Shown: positions 12,954 to 25,025 of the stretch, piece after piece | Layout of the letters: every line of letters begins with the position of its first letter | Position numbering within the stretch: the stretch's first letter is position 1 | Origin: Torreya grandis | Taxonomy: Eukaryota; Streptophyta; Pinopsida; Cupressales; Taxaceae | NCBI GenBank assembly: GCA_037957365.1 | Contig: JARHVA010002371.1 | Location: 1,116,001 to 1,180,000 of the forward strand | Reading direction: 5' to 3' | DNA length: 64,000 nt | Translations under genes and position numbers: made by a program | Notes under the pieces: model-generated | Told to the model about the DNA's origin: nothing | Database searches by the model: none | What the model saw: only the letters and a program-made list of their open reading frames with translations

Positions 12954-12998
<45 letters not shown>
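12954..12998. repeat. (AT)n microsatellite
   Basis: About 22 uninterrupted AT dinucleotides, within what may be the downstream end of element C's LTR. Confidence 0.95.
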
Positions 12999-12999
<1 letters not shown>

Positions 13000-13003
<4 letters not shown>

Positions 13004-13694
13004 GGAATCCAAGAGTTTGTTCACTTTGGTTTTAGCTTTGGCATGTATTGGAAATGAAGCTCTCTTTAACAATTTGGCATTATAAGTTTGGATTAAAATA
13101 ACTTGTTGGAAGTGAGTGAAAGACCTTGTATTTATAAGTTTAAGATAACCTTGGATTAAGATTAGGAGTCTAAATGAAATAAATGATGTATTTAATTATG
13201 TATTTATGGAGGCATAGCTCAACATTTCTAATTTTTGTGTCATTTAAGTTGATATTTTATAATTCTTGACTTTGAGGATGATGACATCATCATGACCTCA
13301 CTTCCTTTGATATTTGTTGAATTTCTATTTTTTAAAATTATATATTTATTAATTCCAAATGGATTGTTTAACTAAGTATTTAATTTAACTTACTTGGTTA
13401 ATTAAATCTACGTAGGTTTTTTGTCATCTAAAAAATTAGGTTAAGTGCCTTAATTGATCAAAAATGCTACTTTGCTTGGTTGCAAGCTAATTGAGGATGA
13501 ATCCGTGAAAGGATATAATTTTTTATATGGTAATACCCAAAATAAGGATTATTTGACATAATTTTGGACACTTACATCTAATGTGTACATCAATTTGAGA
13601 TGTTTATTTATTTTTAGGCTTAATTTATATAGTTCAGTATAAATTAGTTTGAAGTCTGCTTAGACACAGAAGTGGCCAAAAATGAGTGTCTACA
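13000..13694 (-). repeat. 3' LTR of gypsy element C, low end unresolved
   Basis: On the minus strand the LTR opens TGTAGACACTCA directly after a purine run (13695-13708). A TATA box, TATAAATA, lies at 13129-13136, about 560 bases into the LTR, followed by ACAAGGTC where a transcript could start. The other LTR of C is not identified, so the low boundary (13000 here) is a guess; it may run past the AT microsatellite. Confidence 0.6.
13129..13136 (-). promoter_or_regulatory. TATA box in element C LTR
   Basis: TATAAATA on the minus strand, in the right orientation and distance for an LTR promoter. Confidence 0.5.
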
Positions 13695-13708
13695 TTTTTC
13701 CCTTGTTT
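13695..13708 (-). other. Polypurine tract of element C
   Basis: On the minus strand AAACAAGGGAAAAA abuts the LTR start TGTAGACAC. It fixes the orientation and 3' end of element C. Confidence 0.75.
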
Positions 13709-16191
13709 GAGTAGGCATTTCAAGACATAGGCACAATAATGTTTTTTCAAATAACTAAAAAAACATTATATAGAGAAATTTGATGCTTTGGAAAAATGTG
13801 ACATGTTAACAACTGTAGGTTATTACAATCCAAAAATCACTGGTTGATGTCCTAGAGGGTGGTTGATGAGCCTTAGATTCCCCCTCGAGGGAGTAGGTAA
13901 AAAATAGTGCCATCGAATGGTACTTCAAAAAGAGGAAAAATATAGGGAGCTTAGTAATGAAGGTCAAAATAATGGTTTTCCAAAAGGTGGTTATAATCAT
14001 TGGCACAATGAAGGTTACACAGTAGGGGGATGTAAGTGTGATATAATTATACTTTGCTCTAGTAAGATCATTTTGATTAGTGATCAACATAAATAATTTT
14101 CTCCATTATGGTGAATCGATAAAGGATCTCTTGTAATGAACCCATAATCATGGATTAATGATGAGTTGACATAGAGGATAGGTATGAATTTAAGCTACCT
14201 ACTAGTACAAATATGAATGTCCTAACTAACAAATATTACTATTCATTTGTGATTTAGTTACTATGTGTTTAGGTAGGTATGTTTTGAATAAGGGGAAATA
14301 TTACTAACAACACTATTTGGTAGCTCCTTTGGCCTGATTTTTATTGTAGTTTGTGATATTATGCATCATAGTTATAGACAATTATAATAATAATGTGTAT
14401 CATAAGCATGGAAAACATAATTTAAATGCAAATATAAACCACTTAGGTGTAAGATATGAACAATTAAATCCCAAGTGTGAATATAATGTAATAAACTAAG
14501 AGTAGGATTAAATACAAATATTCACAACTTAATTACAATATATGGTTAATTAAGACTCAATTGAAAATAAAGTGTAATAATATTATGACAATCGAGGGGA
14601 AGGGAGGCACAAAAACACAATCTAAATTCAAAAATAAAAAAATCAAGTCCGAGTTGTAAGAAAGACTCAAGTGTAAACTAATTGTCCTTAAACACACAAT
14701 AATTAAAATGATAAAACATAAAAATAATATGCAACATTAATCTAAGGCAAATGAAACAAAAAACTACTCTAATGCATATAAAATAAATAATTAATCTAAT
14801 GCAAATGCAAAAAACAAACAAAATGCATACAAACAATGAGCTAAACACTTACCAACACCATTCGTACATGTGTAATAGAAATGTTATGCTTGGTATAAGG
14901 TAGCTCTTAGGCTATAGGGAACAACAAAATAGGTATAATGTCACAGGAAGGGGGGAATAAAAGAATAAGGAATGAGTGGTCGAGTTAACTCCAAATGTGC
15001 TAGGCAAGTAGATGCTACCTACATAGTCCCATGGAAATGAGTTCCAACACAGACTTTAGGTCGAATTTAGTTCTCTCAAGATTTGGGAAGAGAATAAAAT
15101 TGATGATAAATAAAAGATATTGATCATAGAGGAAAATAAGAATGGGCTCATATAAAAATGAGAGTATGAAATACAGGGGTTGGCACTCATGATTGTGATA
15201 ATGTCAAGTACAATAATTTGTAAAATCTTAAGAGCATTCTTTAGGCTAAAAACACACTAAAATATAAAATGTGAGTGTTCACAAATGAAATAGGTTGATA
15301 ATTTGTAGTGTTCACTACATCTAAGCTTGGAATAAGAATGAGCTCATAAAATGGCAAGAGCATAAGATGATGTGACTCATAACATGATGAGAGTATTTGG
15401 AGATAAACCTATAAGAAGTATTGATCCATGAAATTGGTGAATGAAATTAATTACTAAGACTGGTTGAGATAAATTGGGATACCCCATACATCCAAGTACT
15501 ACCTGCATAGTCCATTTGGACTTCAAGCAAATGTAGTTCTCCCAAAAATGGGAGGTAACATTATCATAAAATGGAACAATAAAATGAAAATGGTCATGAT
15601 GTGACCCATGTGAAAGCTTTAATTATACGTATTGACTAAGAGATGAACATCTTGAGTAGTATTGATACAATCTGAGTGGCCTAGTGTTAGAGGCTTGTTT
15701 AGGAGTTTTTCTGGCATATTTACATGTTTTTCAGCCCTTTTTAGTCATCTCAACTCAATGGAGAATACAAGATACATGATGGGATAAAATAGTGAGAGTG
15801 TAGGAAAAAGGGTGGTCGAGTTGACCTCAAGAAACACTAATCACAACCTACATAGTCTAAATAGGCCTTAAGCCACTATAGTTCACCCTACAATGATAAA
15901 TACAAATAAGTAACATCATGTTCATAAATAGGTAATTAAATAATGGTAATACAAGACATGGTAAAAGGTTGCTCTTAGGTTATAGGAAATAATGGCACAT
16001 GTAGGTTACCCCTAGGATATAGGGAACAATGACATAGGTAAGTGATATAGGATGCTTTCTAAAATGAAGGATACAATTTCCAAATCACTATCATACTTCC
16101 TCAAGATATTTTCCTTCTTTGAATTAATGTGCTTAAAGTGTCATAAGACTAAATTAGCCACTAAAACAACATCTGAGTCCAACCATTGAAA
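13709..16191 (-). other. 3' noncoding region of element C with degenerate repeats
   Basis: This lies between the end of C's pol (beyond the nested element) and its polypurine tract. It has no convincing gene; the 94-codon frame at 13806-14090 is hydrophobic but unlike anything I know. Worn repeats are visible on the plus strand: GGTAGCTCTTAGGCTATAGG near 14900 recurs near 15965 and 16000, and GGTCGAGTTRAC followed by CTACCTACATAGTC recurs near 14977 and 15810, with a partial copy near 15500. Confidence 0.55.
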
Positions 16192-16196
16192 GTTTT

Positions 16197-16798
16197 TGAA
16201 ATAAATATTTCAAAAAATTGATTTAAACATTGAAATAAATGAGTAGATGAATGTAAAATAATAATATCACATTAAATAGATCTAGCCACAATGTTGAGAT
16301 AAATATTTTATAGTAGGAAACTAAATGTATCAGAGAAAAATCCAAGTGATCTTATAAGAAAAGTTGCCACCAAAAATCTCTATCATTACAACTTTGAGAA
16401 GCAAGAACAATTTGAGAAGAAGAGAGACAATTTCAAGCTTTTAGTGAGGAAATAAAAAGATGAAGTCTATTTTATAGAAAAAAAATAAAGAATGAGAGTA
16501 ACAAAGAATTCTTGATTACCTTATAAACTGCTTTTGTGTGTGTCACTTGTGGTTTATTCCCTTAGAAAGTGTAGGGAAGTGTGTGTCGAGTGGGGGAAAG
16601 TGTTACTTGTAAGAGTAACTCCCAAAACTTAATGAGGAACAAAGAGATGAGTGAAACCTCATGGAATTAAAATCTATAGTGCACATAAATAAAATTTATA
16701 GACACATAAAAGAAACATAGGATAGATAAATTATCTTAAATAAAGGGTAATACTAACAAAACTATAAGAAGGACCCAAATAAGGTTAATTCTCCAACA
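16197..16798 (-). repeat. 3' LTR of the gag-only element
   Basis: 602 bp, plus-strand ends TGAAATAAAT and CTCCAACA (TGTTGGAG..TTTCA on the coding strand). Collinear with 19124-19774 except that it has a single copy of the 56 bp block duplicated there. Confidence 0.9.
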
Positions 16799-17294
16799 CT
16801 CATCCTTATGCTTAATTTGGGGTTACAAAAGTGGAGAAAACTTTTTACAAATAAAGGAGTTGAAATTATATAATACACCCCCTTAATTTAAATTTACTTC
16901 AAGATGAATTATAAAATTTTAGAGAGAAGAAATAAGAGAAGGTGCCACCAAAGGTCGTAAGGATGAAAGTGTGATCACCAAGAATCTGCAAGAACCCTTT
17001 TTGGATAATGTAGTTAATCCACAATGAAACAAAGACCAACAAAAAAAGTAATGATCCAAAAACTTATAAAACAAACAAACTAACATAAATCTTTCAAGTT
17101 AAGTTAACAATATACCAAAAAATATAATCTACATATATAATATAATAAAAGTAGACATACAACTAGGTAAATTTGAGTAAATATAACTTCTATCATAAAG
17201 TACATAAACCTGCACAAAAAGAAGTTAGTTAAAATAATAAAAACCTATTATTTTTGCAATAGAAAAGAAGGAATGCATAAAGATATTTAGATAA

Positions 17295-18098
17295 TCAAAA
17301 TGGAGACAAATAAGATGTGTCACTTGCAAAAGATATTTTATGTAATTTATTAGAAGAATGATAGCAAGAAGACATGTCAAAGTCTCTAAAAGATTTATTT
17401 TCTTTATGAATCCAAATAGTTTTACCCTTCAAGTTAGGAGATTTTGTTGTTTTATAACAATGTAAAATATCATGAGTGGATTTACCATAAGATTTACATG
17501 CATGCAATTTATAAAATTTATATATATGATGCCCACATTTTCCAAAATGCCCACAAGGTTGAGTAATTTTAACCAAAGCATAAGTATTAAAAGTAGTATA
17601 ATCAAAATATGTTGTATTATAAGTCATTTGATGAGGAGGACAATAAGATGTCAAATTTTAATTAGAAGCATTATAGCCAAGACCCTTATAATTTTTATTA
17701 AATTCAAGTAAAAGAGGTTCAAGAATACCAATTATACACTTACCAAGCCTACCACCTGAATGACCCATACTATGCATGATTTTTAAGCTGGATTTGGTAG
17801 AAAAAATTGTTAAAGAAGTGCAAGTTATATTATAAAAACAATAAGATTTATCAACATTATGAGAGTTAGTGTCAACATTATAACTATTAGTATGTGCAAA
17901 AGATGTAAATTTGTCATTTAATATATTAAAAGAAGATTACATTAATATCATTGTATCATTAAAAGAGTATTTTAAAGCATATAAAGTTTAATTTTGACAT
18001 TCAATGTGTATCTTAAGAGTAATAATTTCATCATTTATAAAAGAAAGTTGACAAGAAGTATTTTTAAAAGCTAGAAAAATTGTAAGTTTAAAAGCCAT
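17295..18098 (-). pseudogene. Gag-like protein with G-patch-like motif and two zinc knuckles
   Basis: From the ATG at 18098 one frame runs 267 codons to 17295, broken by only three in-frame TAA codons. Near residues 110-142 is HSGGRLGK..IGILEP....GLGYN, which follows the G-patch consensus (Gly-rich, then G-I-x-x-P, then GLG), an RNA-binding motif. Near residues 180-220 come two CCHC-type zinc knuckles in tandem, CGHFGKCGHHIYKF then CKSYGKSTHDILHC, in which three Cys codons now read Phe or Tyr. Double knuckles with a CYKLH-like linker are typical of copia Gag. The capsid domain is not recognisable upstream. Expected role is RNA binding and packaging. The frame is nearly whole but clearly dead. 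Confidence 0.7.
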
Positions 18099-19112
18099 AT
18101 TAAGCAAGCTAAGATGTAATGGACAATAATGTGATAATAACTTGCTTGCAAGGTCTAAAATAGCCAAAAATGTTTAAAATATAAACTTTCTAAAATTACC
18201 AATTAACTTGTAAATGTAAGTCCACAAAAATTATATAAGGTTTATGTTAATGTCTTTTTGATTAATTGCCAAAAAATACCTTAAAATTAATGATTATTTT
18301 TTTGTAATTTAGAACATTAAAAAAAAATAATATACAAATACTTATTTTTTAATTCAAAAATAAGCCTTTAAATTTCCATAAAATATAAAAAAAAATTATG
18401 GAAGAAATAATTCCACATGAGAACTTAAATGTAAACCTTTGATTTTAATTGGTTTCAAAAAGGAAAAAGAAAATCTTTTTGAATTTGAAAAAGGTTTAAA
18501 TTATTTTATTTTATTTTTTTAAAATAAAACAATAAAATATTTTATTTTGAAAGTCAATAATTTTTTTTAAATTTTAAAAGCATTAAAAAATACTTACCAA
18601 AGTCATATAGCCTTAAACTAAAGTGAAGAGAATGCTAAAATAAATTAAAAAACTAAAAATTTTAACCACATTTTTAAAAACATGTAGGTATATTTTTGAT
18701 GATATCTCAACAAATATAAACTGGGTTTTCTTAAAATTTATATTGCATAAATATTAGATGATTGATTAACAAAACCTACAAAATTTGGAAGAAAAAATAC
18801 TTTTAGTAAAAATATATGAACCTTTTTTTAGATGGGTTTTAGTGAGTAAACGACTCAAAAAAGTTTTAAAAAAAATTAATTAGAATTCTAAATGTAGTGA
18901 AAAATAAACCAAAAGAAGCATGAAAAAAATATTTTATAAACCTATAAAAAAAAGATTATAAGAAAAATAAATTTTATTCTTAATGCATTTAGAAATAGAG
19001 AGAGAAAAATAAGTAAATAGTGAGAAAAAATAGAATATTAGAAGAACAAAAATCTTATTTTCCACCTTCAAATTTGTAAATTTCTCAAAAATCAATGTTA
19101 GAAATCATATAA

Positions 19113-19123
19113 CTCTGATACCA
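19113..19123 (-). other. Primer binding site of the gag-only element
   Basis: TGGTATCAGAG on the minus strand, immediately after the 5' LTR end, matching the initiator tRNA-Met primer site. Confidence 0.85.
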
Positions 19124-19774
19124 TGAAATAAATATTGCAAAAAATTGATTTAAATATTTAAATATATGAGCAAATAAATGTAAAATAATAATATCACCTT
19201 GAAAATATCAAGCTAAATGTTGAGACAAAGATTTTAAAGTGGGAAACTGAATGTATCAGATAAAAACCCACGTGATATTATAAGAAAGCTTGTCACTAAA
19301 AATCTCTACCATTATAAATTTGCAAAGAAGAGAGATTGCTTGAAGTTTCTAGTGAGAAAATGAGGAGAGTAAGGCTCTTTTATAGAGCAAGAAGAAAATA
19401 ATGAGAGTTACAAGGAATCCCATGATTATCTTAAATGTCTTCTTTGTGTGTGCCACTTGTAGCCTATTCCATTAAAGAGTGTAGGAAAGTGTGTGCCAAG
19501 TGGGGGAAGTAGTTACTTGTAAGAGTAACTCCCAAAACTTTAAGGGGAACAAAGAGTTGAGTGATACCTCATGAAATCTATATTTATGTAAATTATAAAT
19601 TCACATAAATAAAAATTCTACATACATAGAGGAAATGTAGGATAAATAAATTATTTTAAATAAAGGGTAATACTAACAAACATAAAGGAAAGGTAGGATA
19701 AATAAATTATCCTAAATAAAGGGTAATACTAACAAAACTATAGGCAGAAACCAAATAAAGTTAATTCTCCAATA
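19124..19774 (-). repeat. 5' LTR of the gag-only element, with 56 bp tandem duplication
   Basis: 651 bp; the outer end reads CTCCAATA, from CTCCAACA. Bases 19625-19680 and 19681-19736 are near-identical 56 bp units ending GGGTAATACTAACAAA. Without the second unit the length is 595, close to the 602 of its partner. Confidence 0.9.
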
Positions 19775-19859
19775 GTTTCTAAAGTACCAATGAATTGTAA
19801 ACAAGGTTAAAATGATAATAGGGGAGGTAAAACAAAACTTGGGTTAGTAGGAAAGGTAT

Positions 19860-22800
19860 GGGAGGAAAGCTATAGGGTACGGTAAAATGAAGGTGCTGTT
19901 ATGACACAACTTAAATAATCCTGATAGACAATACCTAAGTTCACTGAAGCAAAAAATAATTTGAGATGTATTGTGTTTATTGGTTCATCTAGTTTTTCTC
20001 CTTATGACATAGCCAACATGTATGCTTTAGAACCATAGTTAATGATAATCCCATAAGGTCCCAACCAATTAGGCTTAAACTTACCTTTTTTTTTGAATTT
20101 GGGATTGATGTTCTTCTCATTTTCTTTGAGTAAAAGATCACTAATATTTAAATATCTATAATTCACACATCTATTATATTGATCACACAATTGATTTTGG
20201 TATGTTTGAAGACTATTCACAACTACCATGCATTTTTCATCTAGTAGTTCCAGCTCTTATAGATAATCTACTCTGTAATCCTCATATCAATGATATGTTT
20301 CAATGAAATAAGTAGAGAAAGAAACTAGACATCGACAAGAATAATGGTCTCATTGCCATAAACTAAGGAATAGGGTGTGGTTTGTGTTGAAATGTGAAAA
20401 TTGGTTCGATAAGCCTAGAGGGTGAAGAAGAGTTTCAAGTGTCAATCACGACTAGCATTATAGATAATATTATTAATAATCTTGATAATGGTTTTATTAG
20501 ATGCCTCTACTTGGTTATTACTTTGTGGATAATATGGAGTGAAAAAAATTGGGCTAATATTATATTTGACACAAAGGGTTTTAACATTCTTGTTTTTTAT
20601 TAAACTACCATTATCAGATATAATGTTGGAGGGGATACCATAGTGGTAGATGAGTTGATTGAAAATGAATATATATATTTTCTTGCATGTCATGTAAGTG
20701 AAGGGAATGGTTTCCACCCACTTACTGAAGTATTATGTAGTGGTAAGGATATGTTTATGGCCATTTGAGGAAGAGGGTTAATTGTTTCTATAAGGTGAAG
20801 TCCCCACATTAAAAATAGTCATGGCGTAGTCATTGTCTAGAGTGTTTGGGATAGAACATGTATCAAATTGGAATGCTTCTAAAATTATTGACACCTTTTA
20901 ACATAAAAAACTGCATATGCTTCCATGGTTAGTCTATAATAACTAGTACACAGTAAATTTTTAGTAAGGACAACCCTACTAGTGTGGGCTTCACAAACCC
21001 CTTAATTAACTTCCCTCAACACTATTTTAAATTCCACTGAGGTTAAACAATGAAACATAGTTTCATCAAAGCTTCTATGGTAGAGTGTAGGTCCAAGTAA
21101 ACTATAACGAGAGTCTTGGTGGATGAAGGATTTTTTTATTTTTCTAGATAGGTTAGGTGGAATGACTTGGTCATGAAGGTAATTATATATTTCAATATAC
21201 CAAGTAGAATTAGGACCAAAAATATCATAGATTATCTCGATAGTCAATGGTTCATGGGCTAGTGTGAGAAGATGTTTAATGAGAAACTGATAATCTATTA
21301 CCTTATCTATGATGCAGATCATAGAACTAATTATAGCCATGGCATATGTTGTTTTGTTATTGGATTGAGGTATTTATTAAAACTAAAGGTGGGAAATCTA
21401 TTATTTGAGAGTGTCCACCATGGATTTATAAGGTACAAGCTTCTTGTCCTTGGTTTGTAATTGGTCTATGACATAATTAAGGATAATCTATAAATCTACA
21501 TAAACTAGTAAATGTTGAATGTTCCAATGTATTTCTAAATGAATTTTTGTATTGAATGCTTCATACTCAACCATGTTATTGGTACAAGGAAAGATGATGC
21601 AAAAGGACTTGGGAATGATATTCCCCTATGGTGTTATGAATAATAGTCTTGCTCTTGAGCTATGAGATGTGAAAGAAAAGTCAAAATAATTTTCTATTTC
21701 TACTCTTCAAAAGGTGTTTATGTCATGGTCATGATGGGCTCATATAAAAACCCAAATGTAAGTGACCAAGTGTGAAGAAGAGGAGCTTTGATGATTTGGT
21801 TAGTGATTATCTTTCCCTTGATGGCCTTTTGGTTAACATATTCAATATTGAACTCACTAGAATCATAATCAACTTATCCATACAGTCTTATAAATCTATT
21901 TCTAAGAATAAATACTCAAGTAAATTTACTTTGACAATGACAATGGTCTTATTATTTAGCATGTAGTGGTGCAACTTATATGGTACAAAGACCATATCTA
22001 AACAATATTTTTTTATCATTGTATAATTATGCATATAAGCAACCAATTCAAATTTTAGGTAATAGACAACATGTTCCTTCCCTTGTTCATCATGCTAGGC
22101 CAAAATTACCCACAAGGCATTTTCAATTATAGAGAGGAAGAGTAGCAATGGATTATCTAGCATAGGTGGTTACAAAATAGGTGTATTGGCCAAGTATTAT
22201 TTCAAATGGTTGAATGCCTTATTATAATCTATAATCCATGATAAGTTAGTATCCTTCTTCAGTAAATGGGTAAATGGATGACATTTTTTAGCTAGTTGGG
22301 ATATGAAGTGTTTGATTGATTGTATCTTGCCCTCTAAACTATGGATCTACTTCAAAGTGAATAAAACTGACATTTTGGTAATGGAATTAACTTTGGTTGG
22401 ATCTACTTAAATTCCCCTAAGAGATAAAATGAAGCCTATATTTTTTCATAAGTTATGCCAAAGATACACTTTTTAATATTGAGTATGACCTTATACTCTT
22501 GAAGTAGTTCAAAAATCTTACAAAGCACAACTAGATGTTTGACACGGGTGTTGTATTTACCTAAGATGTCATCAAAATAGTCCTAAACTATATTATGCAT
22601 CATATCATGGAAAATTACCATCATGGCCTTTTGGTGTGTTACCCATGCATTTTTGAGGTTGAAAGGCATGACCTGGTAATAAAATATTCCCTAAAGAGTG
22701 GTGAACACCATCTTATTTTGGTCTTCTGGTGAAATTATGATTTTATTGTATCTTGAGAAACCATTCATGAGATAAAAACACAACTATGGATTTAATAATC

Positions 22801-24167
22801 ATGTATATATTCAGTAGAAGAAAGTCATCATTTGGGAAGTCCTTATTAATTGTAAAAACTATTATACAATCTTATACCTTCTAGATTTTTATTAACTGGC
22901 ATAATATTAGAGATCTACTCTAAGTAATTAATAGGATGAATGAATCCTAAATATAATATTTTTTCCATTTCTTTCTTGACTAAGATGGTAATATAAGGAT
23001 GCATTTTCCTCAATTTTGCTTGACTGGCTTAGTATCAAGATGTACAAAAAAATGATGTAAAATCAAGGAGGGTTCCAAACTTGGCATGTCAAAATAATCC
23101 CATGAAAAAATGTCAATGAAATCCCTAAGGAATGTTGTAAGGACTTCACGCTTCTCCTTAGTGAGTGATGTGCCTAGTTTGATCTACTCTGGATCATCTA
23201 GTGTTCTAATGTTGACTTCAGAAGTGTCCACAAAACATTATGAACAATCTTCCAAGAGAGTCAATAAAAAAGTGAACTGGTTGGCAATATCAAAGTCCTC
23301 TAGTTGGATTGGCTCATCAAGTTACCTTAAACAAGATGAATTAGAGTCACCCAATGGTGGCAAGGGCCATGAAATATATATGTCTGGACATTCTTGGATA
23401 ATCTATTCAAAGGCCCATTATTTTTCTTTACTAACTTACCCAAATATGATTTTGGTATTGGTGTCATCCTATACTTTATCTAAGGAAGGGTGAACCTTCC
23501 CATCTAATGGCACTTTAAACAAGTTTTTAATAAAAGACTAGTCTATTTATTTACTTTTAACCTAGCCCAAAATCACTTCAAAGAGGTTTTCACTTTTGGT
23601 CCTCAATGTTTAATTTTATTTTTATTTTTTCAAAAGGAAGTTCACCGAGTCTTTAAGATAGGTACAAGGATCCAGTCTGATAGAAAAACATTGTTTATGA
23701 TTTCCAAGAGAAATATGGTAACTTAGACCTAGAAAGTCACAAATAGTCTCATTATTTTTGAACTCATCAAGTTACACTAGATTATTATTGGTCCCAATTG
23801 ATGAGTTGTGGATGATGAAGGAAAAGTGGGGAAGGATGAATTATAGGTGTAATGGTACATACAAAATGAGGGTTAAATAGGTTGGTATTGACTACATCCT
23901 CGTATACACTATAATTAGACTCTGCATCATTGTTGGTATCATCGTCACTAGTCATTGGTGTAAGAACATAGAAATGGTATTGTAGGGTCACCCCCAGGTG
24001 GTTTAAATACAATACCATGAGTTATCTTTTACTTGGTTATAGAAATTAGCTCAAGATTACCTTGTTGATCTTCTCCTACACCTCTAACCTCATAAGATTG
24101 ATTATCCATGATCTAGTTAGGTATGGGATACCTTTTGCTTTGGTAACAATAAGCCAAGTCATCATTA
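19860..24167 (-). pseudogene. Ty3/gypsy pol of element C: RT, RNase H, integrase
   Basis: Decayed pol reading on the minus strand from about 24.1 kb. A leader of unknown function (acidic string near 23900) precedes the RT entry, where IKLGTSLTKEKREVL and FSWDYFDMP near 23150 match the gypsy pattern before RT. The RT catalytic box YFDDIL is intact at 22562-22582. The RNase H part is poor. The zinc-binding H2C2 start of integrase is near 21050 (YHRSFD..MFHCLTS), and the core with HYGIPSNIISDNGS and a Glu in NNQVEASNKT lies at 20442-20717. The C-terminal part has KGKFKPNWLGPYGI (20.0 kb) and ends near DEPINTIHLK. Frame is lost at many points. Gag should lie upstream, where element A interrupts at 24172. 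Confidence 0.85.
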
Positions 24168-24825
24168 TGTAGTGTTGGCTAGATATTTTATAGGCTAGCA
24201 AAGTACCTAGGTAGTCATGGGATTAAATCCCCTTCATTTAATAGTGAGGCTCCCATATATTTATGTCTATCTACTTCTTACTATTCATAATTTATAAAAA
24301 TTATTCATAAGATATACACAATTCATTTTATTTTAGGGGTATAAATTTAATCACAAAGTTTATAAACCATAACAATGTGATTTTATAGAAAATAAGTAGT
24401 TGTTTCAAAGAATGTGTAAAGAAGTTTAGGAAGAAATAGATAATGAAATGACTAGAATATGTGAGAATAAATAAAGTGCACTTCAAAATAAGTAATTTTA
24501 CAAAACTTATTGAATCTGTACAAGTAAATAAACATTCAAGAGATGATAATCCTTTCATCAAATGATTAAGAAAGACTAAAAATCATATTTAGATTTAAAT
24601 ATAACACAAATTTTACCATTTTAATTTTCACAAATGCACCAAATGATCTATTTAGATGCAAAGTTCCACATAAATCAACTTCCTTCTTATTCACTTTGAA
24701 CCAATTTCATATAAAATAAAAACTCAAAAATCTAAATGCAAAGTTTTAGATTGTTTAAACTCTCTTGATTCAGTTACAATTACTCTCCAAATATTACCAT
24801 CCCTTGGTACGGAAGACTTCACTAT

Positions 24826-24833
24826 TATTTATA
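24826..24833 (-). promoter_or_regulatory. TATA box, element A 3' LTR
   Basis: TATAAATA on the minus strand, about 200 bases past the end of the U3 frame and 653 bases before the LTR end. It is conserved at 36969-36976 in the 5' LTR. A second, LTR-end-proximal TATA-like run lies at 24254-24262. Confidence 0.5.
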
Positions 24834-25025
24834 CTAATTCAACTATCAAAATCAATTAGGAGACAACTCCTTAAATTTTTGTATGCTATGCTAAAAACTA
24901 AAACCATTGAGAAGCATCCTCCTAGAATTTTTTTGTGTGGCATGCAATGATCAATGACATGTAACACTTGTTAATTTCACTAATTAAATAAAAAACAATC
25001 TCTTTACATGCAGCGCAAAGCTTGT

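Larger units (their letters stand above)
16197..19774 (-). mobile_element. Gag-only LTR retrotransposon (TR-GAG type), complete
   Basis: A 3.58 kb element with two similar LTRs (16197-16798 and 19124-19774), a tRNA-Met-type primer site next to the 5' LTR, and a purine-rich stretch (AAGCATAAGGATGAG on the minus strand, 16799-16813) before the 3' LTR. The 2.3 kb interior holds only a gag-like gene and no protease, RT or integrase, so it would have depended on another element for enzymes. Flanks GTTTT (16192-16196) and GTTTC (19775-19779) differ by one C-to-T change and are likely target duplications. It inserted between the end of pol and the polypurine tract of element C. Confidence 0.85.

Noticed and set aside
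23110..23493. 127-codon open frame on the plus strand
   Set aside because: It lies antisense to the RT-entry part of element C's pol, which has recognisable minus-strand motifs (FSWDYFDMP). No features of its own.
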